DNA of 64,000 nt, from assembly GCA_965242485.1 (NCBI GenBank), contig CBDESM010000003.1, forward strand, positions 124,001 through 188,000, read 5' to 3'. Position numbers and translations under genes: made by a program. Numbering within the stretch: the stretch's first letter is position 1; each line of letters opens with the position of its first letter. The stretch comes from CBDESM01 sp965242485 (GTDB lineage Bacteria; Chloroflexota; Dehalococcoidia; Bin125). Below the pieces are notes generated by a model. It searched no databases, was not told where the DNA came from, and saw nothing but the letters and a program-made list of their open reading frames with translations. Shown piece by piece: positions 54,633 to 62,893 of this stretch.

Positions 54633-55877
54633 TCAGGTGAGGGCGTCGGCGATGGCCAGTTGGGCGATTTTCTCGTCGTCGTAGTCGAGGATTTCGCGGA
54701 GGACGTAGTCGTTGTCGCGGCCCCAGGGCGGGGCGGAGGCGCGGTAGCGGGCCGGGGTGGCGGACATCTGGGCCTTGGCGGCTTCGATGGCGGTGTCGCC
54801 GTGTACGGGGTGATCGAGGGTGATGAAGTGGCCGCGGTGCTGGAGCTGCGGGTCGGCGAGGCAGTCGGCGGAGTTCTGGACCATGTAGGCGGGGACGCCG
54901 GCCCATTGGAGCTCGCGCTCGGCCTGCTGGGCGCTGCGCTGCGAGGTCCAGGCGGCGATGGCCGCGTCGGCGTCGGCTTGGTTGTGGCGGCGGGAGACGG
55001 CGCTGGCGAAGCGGCGGTCGCCAGCGAGCTCCGGCCGGTCGATGGCGGCGCAGAGACGGCACCAGTCGGAATCGTCGCGGACGGCGACGGCGACCCATTT
55101 GTCCTCGCCGTCGGCCGGGTAGACGCCGTGCGGGGACATCACGGGGTCGTCGTTGCCGCAGGGGAGCGGGACGCGGCCGTTGACGGAGTAGTCGAGCAGG
55201 GCCGTGCTCATGAAGTGGAGCGAGGATTCGGCTTGGGCTTGGTCGATGTAGGTTCCCTCGCCGGTGCGGTCGCGGTGGTCGAGCGCGGCCAGCAGGGTCG
55301 TGGCGGCGAAGCGAGGGGAGAGGTAATCGGTGTAGGCGGAGTAGGGGCCGATGGGGTCGCCGCCGAGGTTGCCGGCGAGGGCGATGTAGCCGCCGATGGC
55401 CGCGCCCATCGTGCCGAAGCCGGCGACGTCGGAGAGCGGGCCGTCCTGTCCGAAGAGGCAGGTGCTGAGCATGATCAGGTCGGGCTTGATCTTGCGCAGG
55501 TCGTCGTAGCTCATGCCCCAGTTGCGCATCGCGCGGGGGGAGAAGGACTCGCAGAGCACGTCGCACCACTGGACGAGATCGAGCAGCGCGCCGCGGCCCT
55601 CTTCCGTGGCGAGGTTGAGCGAGAGGCCGAGCTTGTTCGCGTTCATGTTGCCGAACAGGCCGGAATGGTCGGGGCCCTGCGCGTTGCCGTGGAAGGGGCC
55701 GATCGAGCGGGCGGTTTCGACGCGGTTGGAGGACTCGATGCGGACGACGGTCGCGCCGAAGTCGGCGAGCAGCCTGGTCGCGGTGGGGCCGGCGACGACC
55801 CACATCAGATCGACGATCTTGATGCCTTCCAAGGCGGTCGACATGGCGTCGGCGAGGGCGTGTTCGGCGTTGGACAT
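54633..55877 (-). CDS. Family III CoA transferase (CaiB/BaiF type), A
   Basis: The 414-residue protein has IKIVDLMWVVAGPTATRLLADFGATVVRIES, NANKLGLSLNL (the usual NxxKxx region), DVLCESFSPRAM, FGQDGPLSDVAGF and a C-terminal half with GVPAYMVQNSADCLADPQLQHRGHF. These are typical of family III CoA transferases. The catalytic Asp sits in the GFG-DxxxxA region (VDxxA-type here diverged). It moves CoA between carboxylic acids, with the acceptor unknown. The ATG overlaps the stop of gene B (TGATG), so they form a pair. Confidence 0.9.
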   Translation of the reverse strand: MSNAEHALADAMSTALEGIKIVDLMWVVAGPTATRLLADFGATVVRIESSNRVETARSIGPFHGNAQGPDHSGLFGNMNANKLGLSLNLATEEGRGALLDLVQWCDVLCESFSPRAMRNWGMSYDDLRKIKPDLIMLSTCLFGQDGPLSDVAGFGTMGAAIGGYIALAGNLGGDPIGPYSAYTDYLSPRFAATTLLAALDHRDRTGEGTYIDQAQAESSLHFMSTALLDYSVNGRVPLPCGNDDPVMSPHGVYPADGEDKWVAVAVRDDSDWCRLCAAIDRPELAGDRRFASAVSRRHNQADADAAIAAWTSQRSAQQAERELQWAGVPAYMVQNSADCLADPQLQHRGHFITLDHPVHGDTAIEAAKAQMSATPARYRASAPPWGRDNDYVLREILDYDDEKIAQLAIADALT

Positions 55878-57124
55878 CAGATCACCCCCGCTTCGGCGAG
55901 GCGTTGCCGTTCGGCGTCGGAGAGGCCGAGTTCGGCGAGGATTTCGTCGTTGTGCTCGCCGATGCGCGGGGCGCGGCGGCGGTACTCGATCGGGCTGTTG
56001 GAGATGCGGACAAACGGGCCTGGCAGCTTGACCGGCGCGTTCCAGCCGTCGTGGTCGTGGTAGCGCCAGAAGTCGCGGGCAGCGAACTGCTCGGAGCCGG
56101 AAACTTCGTCGACGGTGGTGACGGGGACGATCAGCAGTGCGCGCTTGCGGGCTTCGCTGAACAGTTCTTCGCGAGTGCGCTTGCGGATGAAATTGCCGAC
56201 GACGTCGAGCAGGCGATCCCATTCGGCGATGTCCATCTGGCCGCCGAGGATGAGCGCGCCCATGCCGACCCAGTCGAGGTCGCGGTCTTCCTGCGAGCAC
56301 TCGCCGCACTCGTGGATCCAGGCCATCAGGCGCTGGGAGAAGGGGCCGATGCCGGCGCCGAAGAGGAAGGTGAGGGAGATGTGGCCGTCGACGGCGGGCC
56401 AGATCAGGCGGGTGCGGAAGGGGCCGACGGACATGCCGCCGGCGATGCGGCTGGTCTCGTTCGCGCCGATCGCGTGGGAGAGGATGGTGGACATCGAAGC
56501 GGCGGCGACGGACTGCTGAGCGGAGATATCGACGTGCTGGCCGCGCCCGATCCGCTTGCGGGCGTGGAGGGCGACCATCGCGGCGGCCGCGGCCTCGCCG
56601 GCCGCGTGATTCCAAGCCTGCGGGACGGAGACGCGGACGGGCGCCTGGCCGGCATCGCCGGCGAGGATCAGCGGGCCCGCGGCGGCCATCAGGATCAGGT
56701 CGGTCTCCTCGTAGCCGGCCTTGGGCCCGTCTCGGCCGAAGGCGGAGACGGAGACGTAGATCAGGTCGGCGCAGGTCGGGCGCAGCTGCTCGTAGCCGAG
56801 CCCGCGGGCCGCCATCACGCCGGGCCGCTCGTCTTCGATCAGGATGTCGGCGGACTGCGCGAGCCGGCGGAAGATCGCCTGTCCGTCGCGCGAGTCGAGG
56901 TCGAGCGTGATCCCGCGCTTGTTGCGCCCGTAGGCCCACCAGTAGAGGTTGCGTTCGGGGTCCTCGACATCGCCGGCGAAGGGCGGGCGGGCGCGGGCCG
57001 GCGAGCCGCCGGGAGGCTCGACCGCGACCACATCGGCGCCGAGGTCGGCGAGCATCATCCCCGCGAGCGGCGCCCGCGCATGCGCAAGGTCGAGGACGCG
57101 GTACGGCGACAGCATCGCGCTCAT
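55877..57124 (-). CDS. Family III CoA transferase (CaiB/BaiF type), B
   Basis: The 415-residue protein is related to A but diverged: VLDLAHARAPLAGMMLADLGADVVAVEPPG, WWAYGRNKRGITLDL, DILIEDERPGVMAARGL, and AFGRDGPKAGYEET. The similar motif order and adjacent overlap suggest that both may form one enzyme, as in two-subunit family III transferases (for example those of anaerobic aromatic or carnitine metabolism). No substrate is known. It heads the operon, 89 bp from the divergent DUF3800 gene. Confidence 0.9.
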   Translation of the reverse strand: MSAMLSPYRVLDLAHARAPLAGMMLADLGADVVAVEPPGGSPARARPPFAGDVEDPERNLYWWAYGRNKRGITLDLDSRDGQAIFRRLAQSADILIEDERPGVMAARGLGYEQLRPTCADLIYVSVSAFGRDGPKAGYEETDLILMAAAGPLILAGDAGQAPVRVSVPQAWNHAAGEAAAAAMVALHARKRIGRGQHVDISAQQSVAAASMSTILSHAIGANETSRIAGGMSVGPFRTRLIWPAVDGHISLTFLFGAGIGPFSQRLMAWIHECGECSQEDRDLDWVGMGALILGGQMDIAEWDRLLDVVGNFIRKRTREELFSEARKRALLIVPVTTVDEVSGSEQFAARDFWRYHDHDGWNAPVKLPGPFVRISNSPIEYRRRAPRIGEHNDEILAELGLSDAERQRLAEAGVI

Positions 57125-57213
57125 GGCACTCCTCCCGCGCGAATCCTATCGCAGGCGCCCGTACGGGGATTCGATGCACCTCGTATGAATAAATGTTCTG
57201 CTAAGGTCTGCGT

Positions 57214-58026
57214 ATGCCCGACATGCTGGAAGCAGTGATCGACGAAAGCGGCGACGCCGGCACCGGTGGCAAGGGCACGTGCTGGCTGGTCATCGCGCTG
57301 GTGGCCGACCTCGGCGAGCGCGGCGCGTTCCCGTCGTTGCTGGAGTCGATTCGCTCGGAGGTGCAGCGCGCGAAGCAGCACCTGCACTTCACGGAGATCA
57401 AGAACGTGGTCAAGAAGATCAACGCGTATCGGCAACTGGCCGGGGCGCCGCTCGCGACAATCGTGGTCGCGATTGACACGGTTGCGATTGCGCCGCCGAG
57501 CGGACTAGCCGGGCACGGGCGTCTGTACGGTTACGGTCTGATGCTGCTGCTGGAGCGGGCTTCACGGCTGGCTGCATCGCTGGAACGTCCGCTCGCAGTG
57601 ACGATCGAGAAGTCGCCTTACGTGCAGGCTGAGCAGCTGCGAACGACCCTCCACCAACTTCGCGACGACCCGCGCCGGCGCGGGTCGGCCATGCTGTGGG
57701 ACTGGATCGACATCTCCGGCGTCAGGACCCATACGAAGGCGTCAGATCCGCGCTTGGGAGCAGCCGATGCCGTGTCACACGCTTTCTTCAGGGCGCTTGA
57801 GCCCAAGTTCGCCAATGACCCTACGGCATTGATGTACGCCGACATCCTGCATCCAACGCTGTGGCGAGGCACCAGCGACGAAGGGATCAACGGTCGCGGG
57901 TTCATCTTCGCACCCGCGAGCCGGGCACGGCACGTGATCGCGGAGCACGAGGCCTTGCAGACATGGTTGATCGATGAGAAACAGGTCGCCCCCCTCTTGT
58001 GGCATCATCACGCCCGCAAGCGCTAG
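57214..58026 (+). CDS. DUF3800 family protein
   Basis: The 270-residue protein begins LEAVIDESGDAG, the hallmark of DUF3800 (RNase H-like). Further on it has HFTEIKNVVKKI, LATIVVAIDTVAI, LYGYGLMLLLERASRL and near the end DAVSHAFFRALEP. The acidic positions Asp9, Glu10 and Asp13 fit an RNase H-like metal site, but activity is unproven. Members are common in defence islands and prophages. The 3' end is repeated 160 bp further on. Confidence 0.85.
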   Translation: MPDMLEAVIDESGDAGTGGKGTCWLVIALVADLGERGAFPSLLESIRSEVQRAKQHLHFTEIKNVVKKINAYRQLAGAPLATIVVAIDTVAIAPPSGLAGHGRLYGYGLMLLLERASRLAASLERPLAVTIEKSPYVQAEQLRTTLHQLRDDPRRRGSAMLWDWIDISGVRTHTKASDPRLGAADAVSHAFFRALEPKFANDPTALMYADILHPTLWRGTSDEGINGRGFIFAPASRARHVIAEHEALQTWLIDEKQVAPLLWHHHARKR

Positions 58027-58070
58027 CCGCTCAGAGGGGGGCTCAATACTGCGGATAGAATAATGCGGCT
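57979..58070 (+). repeat. Direct repeat unit 1, 3' end of DUF3800 gene and flank
   Basis: This 92-bp stretch (from AAACAGG in the end of the DUF3800 gene through GCGGCT) matches unit 2 at 58138-58228 with about three quarters of bases the same. It contains the stop codon and a GC-rich partial hairpin (AGCC...GGGGGGCT). Confidence 0.7.
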
Positions 58071-58137
58071 GCGAGTTACGCGTCAACCCGTGCAGCCTGC
58101 CAAACCACAGTCTGCTGGACACCGGCTGGTGGTGCCC

Positions 58138-58228
58138 AAACAAGGCACCCCGCTCCTGTGGCATCATCACGCCGCACGGCGCTAGCCCCACCCAGAGCGG
58201 GGCTCATATCTGCGGAGATGATACGGCT
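58138..58228 (+). pseudogene. Direct repeat unit 2, remnant of a second DUF3800 3' end
   Basis: Read in the same frame as the DUF3800 end, this stretch gives TPLLWHHHAARR followed by a stop, while the real gene ends APLLWHHHARKR and a stop. The likeness continues beyond the stop. The rest of a second DUF3800 gene is missing, so this is best seen as a relic of a deleted tandem copy. It also holds a clean hairpin, AGCCCC (58184-58189) with GGGGCT (58199-58204) and a nine-base loop, which may serve as terminator or processing signal. Confidence 0.6.
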
Positions 58229-58335
58229 CTGGAAGGCGAAGCGGCAAGCCGCGTGCCGGCCGCAGGTGGTCCGCTGGTTCCGGCATCAAGCCACAGTGCG
58301 ATCTGGGACAGCCTCGGCCGTTGACGGGCGGGATG

Positions 58336-58355
58336 GGCGATGGTCCGCCATCGCC
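58336..58355. other. Perfect inverted repeat upstream of second DUF7689 module
   Basis: GGCGATGG and CCATCGCC pair perfectly around a four-base loop (TCCG). It lies 70 bp before the start of the gene at 58426. It is not followed by a T-run, so it is unlikely to be an intrinsic terminator; it might be an operator or a structured leader. Confidence 0.4.
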
Positions 58356-58425
58356 ATCGCCACAGGCCGGGAGACTCGAAACGGCAGGGAGAATCGCATA
58401 GACTGGCGATGGACGGGAGCCGCCC

Positions 58426-58758
58426 ATGACGACGCATTCGCCGACAGCTGAACCGGGTTCCGCGGAAACGGCGCTGGAGGAGCGCTTTCTCGAATTGGCG
58501 GAACAGTGGCATCGGGAGACGGATTTCTATTCGATGAGCTGGCAGATCTGCGATCATCCGGCGTACCAGGAGATCATCGCGATGGGCGAGGTTGCGCTGC
58601 CGTGGATCCTGCGAGACCTTGAGGATCGCGGAGGCCAGTGGTTCCAGGCCTTGCGGGAGATCACGGGCCAGAGCCCGGTCCCTGCAGCTGATCGAGGGCG
58701 AATCCCAAAAATGACGGCGGCATGGCTGCGCTGGGGTGAAGAGAATCTGCCCAAGTGA
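58426..58758 (+). CDS. Helical partner of DUF7689 protein, copy 2 (110 aa)
   Basis: The 110-residue protein matches the product at 46024-46368: ALEERFLELAEQWHRETDFY, DHPAYQEIIAMGEVALPWILRDLE, QWFQALREITGQSPVP and AAWLRWGEENL. The positions of identical residues cover nearly the full length, so it is a close paralogue. Its stop overlaps the next start (GTGATG), as in copy 1. Role unknown. Confidence 0.72.
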   Translation: MTTHSPTAEPGSAETALEERFLELAEQWHRETDFYSMSWQICDHPAYQEIIAMGEVALPWILRDLEDRGGQWFQALREITGQSPVPAADRGRIPKMTAAWLRWGEENLPK

Positions 58759-59231
58759 TGAGGCCCGAACTGACACCGGAACGGTGGCATCTCGAGATGA
58801 TGTTCTTTGGTCTCCGCGACTCTGATTACGCCGTGACGAGCCCTGCCGATCCGCGATACAACTGCATCGCTTGGGCGGCGGGCTTCACCGACGACTGGTG
58901 GGACGCCCGCAATCCTGACACGTTCTGGCCAGCAAGTCTGCCACGCGGTGACACCGTTGACGTAGTCGTTGGCGGGCTGGCAACGGTGGGCTACGAGCGG
59001 TGTGAAGATGGTTCGCTTGAAGACGGCGTGGAGAAAGTTGCCATTTATGCCAACGGTGAGTACTTTCAACATGTCGCTCGACAACTGCCATCCGGGAAAT
59101 GGACGAGCAAATTGGGCTCGCAGTACGACATCGAGCATGAGCTGGAGGCCTTGACTAGTACGGCGAATCGGGGCGGGCCGGTGCAGTATGGGGAGGTGGT
59201 GGCGTATATGCAGCGGGCTTTGCGCGGCTAG
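58758..59231 (+). CDS. DUF7689 protein, copy 2
   Basis: The 157-residue protein shows YNCIAWAAGFTDDWWDA, GYERCEDGSLEDGVEKVAIYA, HVARQLPSGKWTSKLGSQYDIEHELEAL and YGEVVAYMQRAL, the DUF7689 pattern. It is closely related to the gene at 46365-46826. I chose the ATG at 58758; a GTG at 58755 would overlap the previous stop as in copy 1 and add one residue. It is convergent with the ammonia-lyase gene, sharing the bases CTAG at the ends. Confidence 0.75.
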   Translation: MRPELTPERWHLEMMFFGLRDSDYAVTSPADPRYNCIAWAAGFTDDWWDARNPDTFWPASLPRGDTVDVVVGGLATVGYERCEDGSLEDGVEKVAIYANGEYFQHVARQLPSGKWTSKLGSQYDIEHELEALTSTANRGGPVQYGEVVAYMQRALRG

Positions 59232-60223
59232 GGGGCGGCCAGCCAAGTGGAAAGTTGGGCGCGGGTGGCGTTTGCGCCGGTGAGTATGATTACTACTTTC
59301 TTGTCGGCGATGCGTTCCGGGGCGGTTCGGGAGAGCAGTTCGCCGGCGGCGACGGCGGCAGCGCCGGCTGGTTCGGTCATGATGTGCTGGAGGTCCCAGA
59401 GGGTGCGGAGGGCGGCCAGGATTTCAGCGTCTTCGACGAGGATGAAATCATTGAGGCGGGCGCGGAGGATGTCGAGGGCGAAGGCGAAGGGGACGGCGGT
59501 GGCGAGGCCTTCGGCGATGGTCTCGTTGGGGCGCGGATCGTTGGCGCCGGAATGGAAGGCGTCGTGGGCGGCCGGTGATTGGGCAGATTGGGCGGCGATG
59601 ATCTGGGCCGGGTGGCCGAGCGCGTCGCGGACGGTGACCCAAGCGGACGCGCCGGTGCCGCCGCCGAGCGGGATCAGGACGAGTTCGGCATCGGGCCGCT
59701 GGGTTTCGAGGACCTCGAGCGCGGCGGTGCCGACGCCGGCGAGCAGGCGCGGTTCGTTGACGGGCTCGACGTAGGTCGCGCCGCGCTCGGCGGCGAATTC
59801 TTCGGCGGCGGCGCGGGAGTCGTCGAAGCGGTCGCCGGTGAGATGCACTTCCGCGCCGAGCCGTTCGATCGCTGCGGCCTTGTCGGGGTTGGCGCCCGCG
59901 GGCATGAAGATCGCGGCCTTGGCGTCGAAGGCGGCCGCGCCGTAGGCGACGGACTGGCCGTGATTGCCCGTGGAGGCGGTGACGAGGCCGGCGGAACGCT
60001 CGGATTCGCTCAGGCGCGAGGCGAGGAAGATGCCGCCGCGCACCTTGAACGCGCCGGTCGGGGTGGCGAGTTCGAGTTTGAGCGAAACTTCGGCGTTCCA
60101 GCGCTGCGAGAGGCCGGGGCTGGCGATCAGCGGCGTCGGCAGCGAGAGGTAGGGCTGAATAGCCGCCGCGGCGGCGCGGACATCTTCGAGCGTGGGCGGT
60201 GCGGGCTGCTCGGTGCTGGTCAT
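59228..60223 (-). CDS. Threonine dehydratase-like PLP enzyme (fold type II)
   Basis: The 331-residue protein has PTPLIASPGLSQRW, the PLP lysine in GAFKVRGG (Lys60), TASTGNHGQSVAYGAA and IPLGGGTGASAW, the phosphate-binding loop. This is the threonine/serine dehydratase and serine racemase group. Without a C-terminal ACT domain it resembles catabolic or racemase-type forms. The exact reaction is unclear. It starts at ATG 60223 overlapping the stop of the DinB gene (ATGA). Confidence 0.88.
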   Translation of the reverse strand: MTSTEQPAPPTLEDVRAAAAAIQPYLSLPTPLIASPGLSQRWNAEVSLKLELATPTGAFKVRGGIFLASRLSESERSAGLVTASTGNHGQSVAYGAAAFDAKAAIFMPAGANPDKAAAIERLGAEVHLTGDRFDDSRAAAEEFAAERGATYVEPVNEPRLLAGVGTAALEVLETQRPDAELVLIPLGGGTGASAWVTVRDALGHPAQIIAAQSAQSPAAHDAFHSGANDPRPNETIAEGLATAVPFAFALDILRARLNDFILVEDAEILAALRTLWDLQHIMTEPAGAAAVAAGELLSRTAPERIADKKVVIILTGANATRAQLSTWLAAP

Positions 60224-60747
60224 GCGCGGTACTTCCTGATCTGCTCGTCCTGGCGTTCGGCGATGGCTTCGGCCGAGCGGGCGTAGATGTCGGGCGGGTT
60301 CCAGCCGTTGAGACCGGCGTAGGTATCGATCTGGGAGCGGTGATGGATGTCGTGCTCCATCATCATCAGCAGCAGGCGCCAGCCGTTGAGCGTGGCACCG
60401 GGGGTGTCGATCATCTCGATCTTGTTGGCCAGGCCGTCGTCGCCGAGTTCGGAGACGAGGCGGGAGAACTCGGCGAAGCTGTCGTTGAGCGCGGGGGCCC
60501 AGAGTTCGGGGCGGCTGACATCGGGCGGGTCGGGATTGATCCAGCCGGTGCCGCGGTAGGCGGAGGCGAAATAGAGGCGGGAACCGGCCATGTGGCCGAT
60601 CAGCTTGTTGATGCTCCAAGCGTTCTCGCCCTCGCCGCCGACCGGGGTCCAGCCGTCGGCTTCGGGCGGCAGCGCGGAGACGTCGCGGACGGCGCGGTTG
60701 TTGACCGAGCGGAAGTAGCGGAGGAAGGCATCGATGCTTGTGAACAT
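60220..60747 (-). CDS. DinB-like protein
   Basis: The 175-residue protein begins MFTSIDAFLRYFRSVNNRAV and has NAWSINKLIGHMAGSRLYFASA, then LMMMEHDIHHRSQIDTYAGL at the end. The HMAG and HDIHHRSQ histidines match the DinB/YfiT metal-binding triad. Such proteins are usually thiol-dependent transferases or of unknown role. It is probably co-transcribed with the PLP enzyme because their ends overlap. Confidence 0.85.
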   Translation of the reverse strand: MFTSIDAFLRYFRSVNNRAVRDVSALPPEADGWTPVGGEGENAWSINKLIGHMAGSRLYFASAYRGTGWINPDPPDVSRPELWAPALNDSFAEFSRLVSELGDDGLANKIEMIDTPGATLNGWRLLLMMMEHDIHHRSQIDTYAGLNGWNPPDIYARSAEAIAERQDEQIRKYRA

Positions 60748-60763
60748 TTCTCGTTCCTTTCGA

Positions 60764-61492
60764 TTAGAGGAGCCGGAGCGCCTGCGGCCGGGCGGCGTCG
60801 AACGCGGCGGGAGCGATCTCCTCGATCAGGTCGGGGGCATCGTTCCGCACGTAGTTGACGCGGGTCGAGACGGGGCGCGCGGTGAAGGCGTCCATGTTGA
60901 CGTCGGCGAGCAGGCGCAGGGCTTGATCCGGATCGTCGAGCGCCGGATCGATCCATTCGGCGGCGCGGTCTTCGGGCAGGACGACGGGCATGCGGTCGTG
61001 GATCGGCTGGAGGCGGGTGGCGGCGCCGGCGGTGAGGATGGTGAAGGTGGCGAGCGGCTGCTCATCGCCGGGCGGGGTCCAGAGTTCCCAGAGGCCGGCG
61101 AGGAGGAAGGGGCGTTCGTCGCCGCGGTGGATCCAGTGCGGCCGCCGCGCCGACTTGGGGCCGCTCCACTCGTACCAGCCGTCGAAAGGAACCGCGCAGC
61201 GGCGGCGCTTGAACGCGCGCGCGTAGGCGCGGGATTCGGCGGCGGTTTCGATCCGCGCGTTGATCTGGCGGGCGGCGCGCTTGGCGTCCCCGGCCCAGGA
61301 GTTGACCAGGCCCCAGCGGGCGGGGCGGGCGGCGATGCGCTCGGCCTCGCCGGTCAGGATGAAGTGCGGCTGGGTCGGCGCGATGTTGTAGCGGGGCCGG
61401 TATCCGGCGGGCGCGGCCAAGCCGGGCTGCATCCCGTCAAGGTACGCGGCGAGATCGGAAGGCGCTTCCTTCATGGTGGTCCTGGCGCACAT
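60764..61492 (-). CDS. SOS response-associated peptidase (SRAP, YedK/HMCES type)
   Basis: The 242-residue protein has the catalytic Cys2 (MCAR), RYNIAPTQ, INARIET with Asn78, WYEWSG with Glu108 and IHDRMPVVL with His165. These four residues match the active site of E. coli YedK. The enzyme forms a thiazolidine crosslink with abasic sites in single-stranded DNA and protects them. Its length is near the family norm. Confidence 0.95.
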   Translation of the reverse strand: MCARTTMKEAPSDLAAYLDGMQPGLAAPAGYRPRYNIAPTQPHFILTGEAERIAARPARWGLVNSWAGDAKRAARQINARIETAAESRAYARAFKRRRCAVPFDGWYEWSGPKSARRPHWIHRGDERPFLLAGLWELWTPPGDEQPLATFTILTAGAATRLQPIHDRMPVVLPEDRAAEWIDPALDDPDQALRLLADVNMDAFTARPVSTRVNYVRNDAPDLIEEIAPAAFDAARPQALRLL

Positions 61493-61572
61493 GGCGCTGC
61501 CTCCCGGCGCCGCCGCGCGACGGCCTGCCCTAGCATTGCACGAACTGCGGCGAAGGCGAAACGGAGCACGAG

Positions 61573-62391
61573 ATGAGCGACAACGGCGCGCGGGAAGAGG
61601 CGACGGTCCTGTTCGAGAAGCGGGACGACGGAGTGGCGCTGATCACGCTGAACCGGCCGGAGCGGATGAACGCGTTCGGCGAGGACCTGCTGCCGCGGCT
61701 GAGCGCGGCGCTGGAGGACTGCGAGAACGATCCGGACGTGCGCTGCGTGGCGCTGACGGGGAACGGGCGCGGGTTCTCGGCGGGCGCCGACATCAACAAC
61801 ATGGGCAAGGGCGGGCGGCGGCCGATCGGGCCGGGCTGGTCGCAGCGGCAGAGCCAGAAGAGCCAGATGCAGACGTCGGGGATGTTGCACGAGATGGGGA
61901 CGCCGACGGTCGGGCTGATCAACGGCGCAGCTGCGGGCGGCGGTCTGGGGCTGGCGCTGGCCTGCGACTTCCGGATCGTGTCGGAGCGGGCGCGGTTCGT
62001 GACGGCGTTCCGCAACATCGGCGTGTCGGGCGATTACGGCTGCGCTTGGTTCCTGCAGAAGATGCTGGGGATCACGCGGGCGCGGGAGCTGCTGATGCTG
62101 GGCCGGCAGCTGTCGGCGCAGGAGGCGGTCGATCTCGGCGTGGCCAGCGAGCTGGTGGCGCACGACGATCTGCTGCCGCGCGGGCTGGAGTTCTGCCGCG
62201 AGATCGCGCAGGGTCCGTCGTCGGTGCTGGCGATGATGAAGTGGACGCTGAACTACGGCGCGACCTCGACGCTGTCCGAGTCGATGTACCAAGAGGGCGC
62301 GCACGTGATGCTGTCCTTCATGGGCGAGGACAACAAGGAAGCCGCGAAAGCGTTCCTGGAAAAGCGCCCGCCCAACTTCGTCGGGCGGTAG
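61573..62391 (+). CDS. Enoyl-CoA hydratase/isomerase family protein (second copy)
   Basis: The 272-residue crotonase has ALITLNRPERMNAF, GFSAGADINNMG, GAAAGGGLGLALACDFRIVSERARF and SGDYGCAWFLQKMLG. The oxyanion-hole glycines are present. Catalytic glutamates are not at both usual places, suggesting an isomerase or an unusual hydratase. It differs clearly from the enzyme at 2482. Probably in acyl-CoA degradation, with the acyl-CoA ligase and CoA transferases. An ATG preceded by GGAG. Confidence 0.9.
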   Translation: MSDNGAREEATVLFEKRDDGVALITLNRPERMNAFGEDLLPRLSAALEDCENDPDVRCVALTGNGRGFSAGADINNMGKGGRRPIGPGWSQRQSQKSQMQTSGMLHEMGTPTVGLINGAAAGGGLGLALACDFRIVSERARFVTAFRNIGVSGDYGCAWFLQKMLGITRARELLMLGRQLSAQEAVDLGVASELVAHDDLLPRGLEFCREIAQGPSSVLAMMKWTLNYGATSTLSESMYQEGAHVMLSFMGEDNKEAAKAFLEKRPPNFVGR

Positions 62392-62395
62392 GGGG

Positions 62396-62893
62396 TCAAC
62401 GGCGGAGATCGAACCTCGCGCCGTGATCTTCGAAGAGCCTGAACGGGCTGGAATGCGCGATGCCGAGGGCGTCGCAGACATCCGGAATTTTGGCGCGCGG
62501 CCGCTGCTTGTCAGGGGATTCTGGACGTTCCAAGGTCACGATCCTGTGCTTTCCAGCTGCAGCGTGGGCGATCAAGTGGAAATCCGCACCCTTCATGAAC
62601 CGCTCCAGTGAAACGGGCTCGATACGCATAGCGGTGAGCTGTTCTTCAACGACCTCGTAGGCGCGAGCCAAGGGTTGCGATTCAGTCGGTTCCGAGACCA
62701 CTGCGCGAGTCGCGATCCAAGTCTCGAACTCATCGTCGCTGGGCGTGAGCTCCGCCCGAACTTGGGGGATCAAGATGATCCGACCGTCATTCAAGGCATG
62801 CTCGAACCACTCCCAAACGCCTGGGAATGCGGCGGGCCGATAGTAGAAATGCCACGATCCGATCAATGCGCTTGTGTCAAGCAAATCAGCCAT
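62396..62893 (-). CDS. DUF4411 PIN-like protein
   Basis: The 165-residue protein begins LLDTSALIGSWHFYYRPAAFPGVWEWFE, then GRIILIPQVRAELTP, GADFHLIAHAAAGKHRIVTLERPE and IPDVCDALGI. This is the DUF4411 pattern (PIN-fold nuclease-like): Asp6, Glu, Asp and Glu at positions expected of the metal site. Such proteins commonly form pairs with ImmA/IrrE-type genes. It may be a ribonuclease toxin. It overlaps the stop of the ImmA gene (TGATG). Confidence 0.85.
   Translation of the reverse strand: MADLLDTSALIGSWHFYYRPAAFPGVWEWFEHALNDGRIILIPQVRAELTPSDDEFETWIATRAVVSEPTESQPLARAYEVVEEQLTAMRIEPVSLERFMKGADFHLIAHAAAGKHRIVTLERPESPDKQRPRAKIPDVCDALGIAHSSPFRLFEDHGARFDLRR

Noticed and set aside
57775..58191. Reverse frame containing two GVMMPQE repeats
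   Set aside because: The repeat is the antisense of the duplicated DUF3800 3' end; there is no ribosome-binding site.
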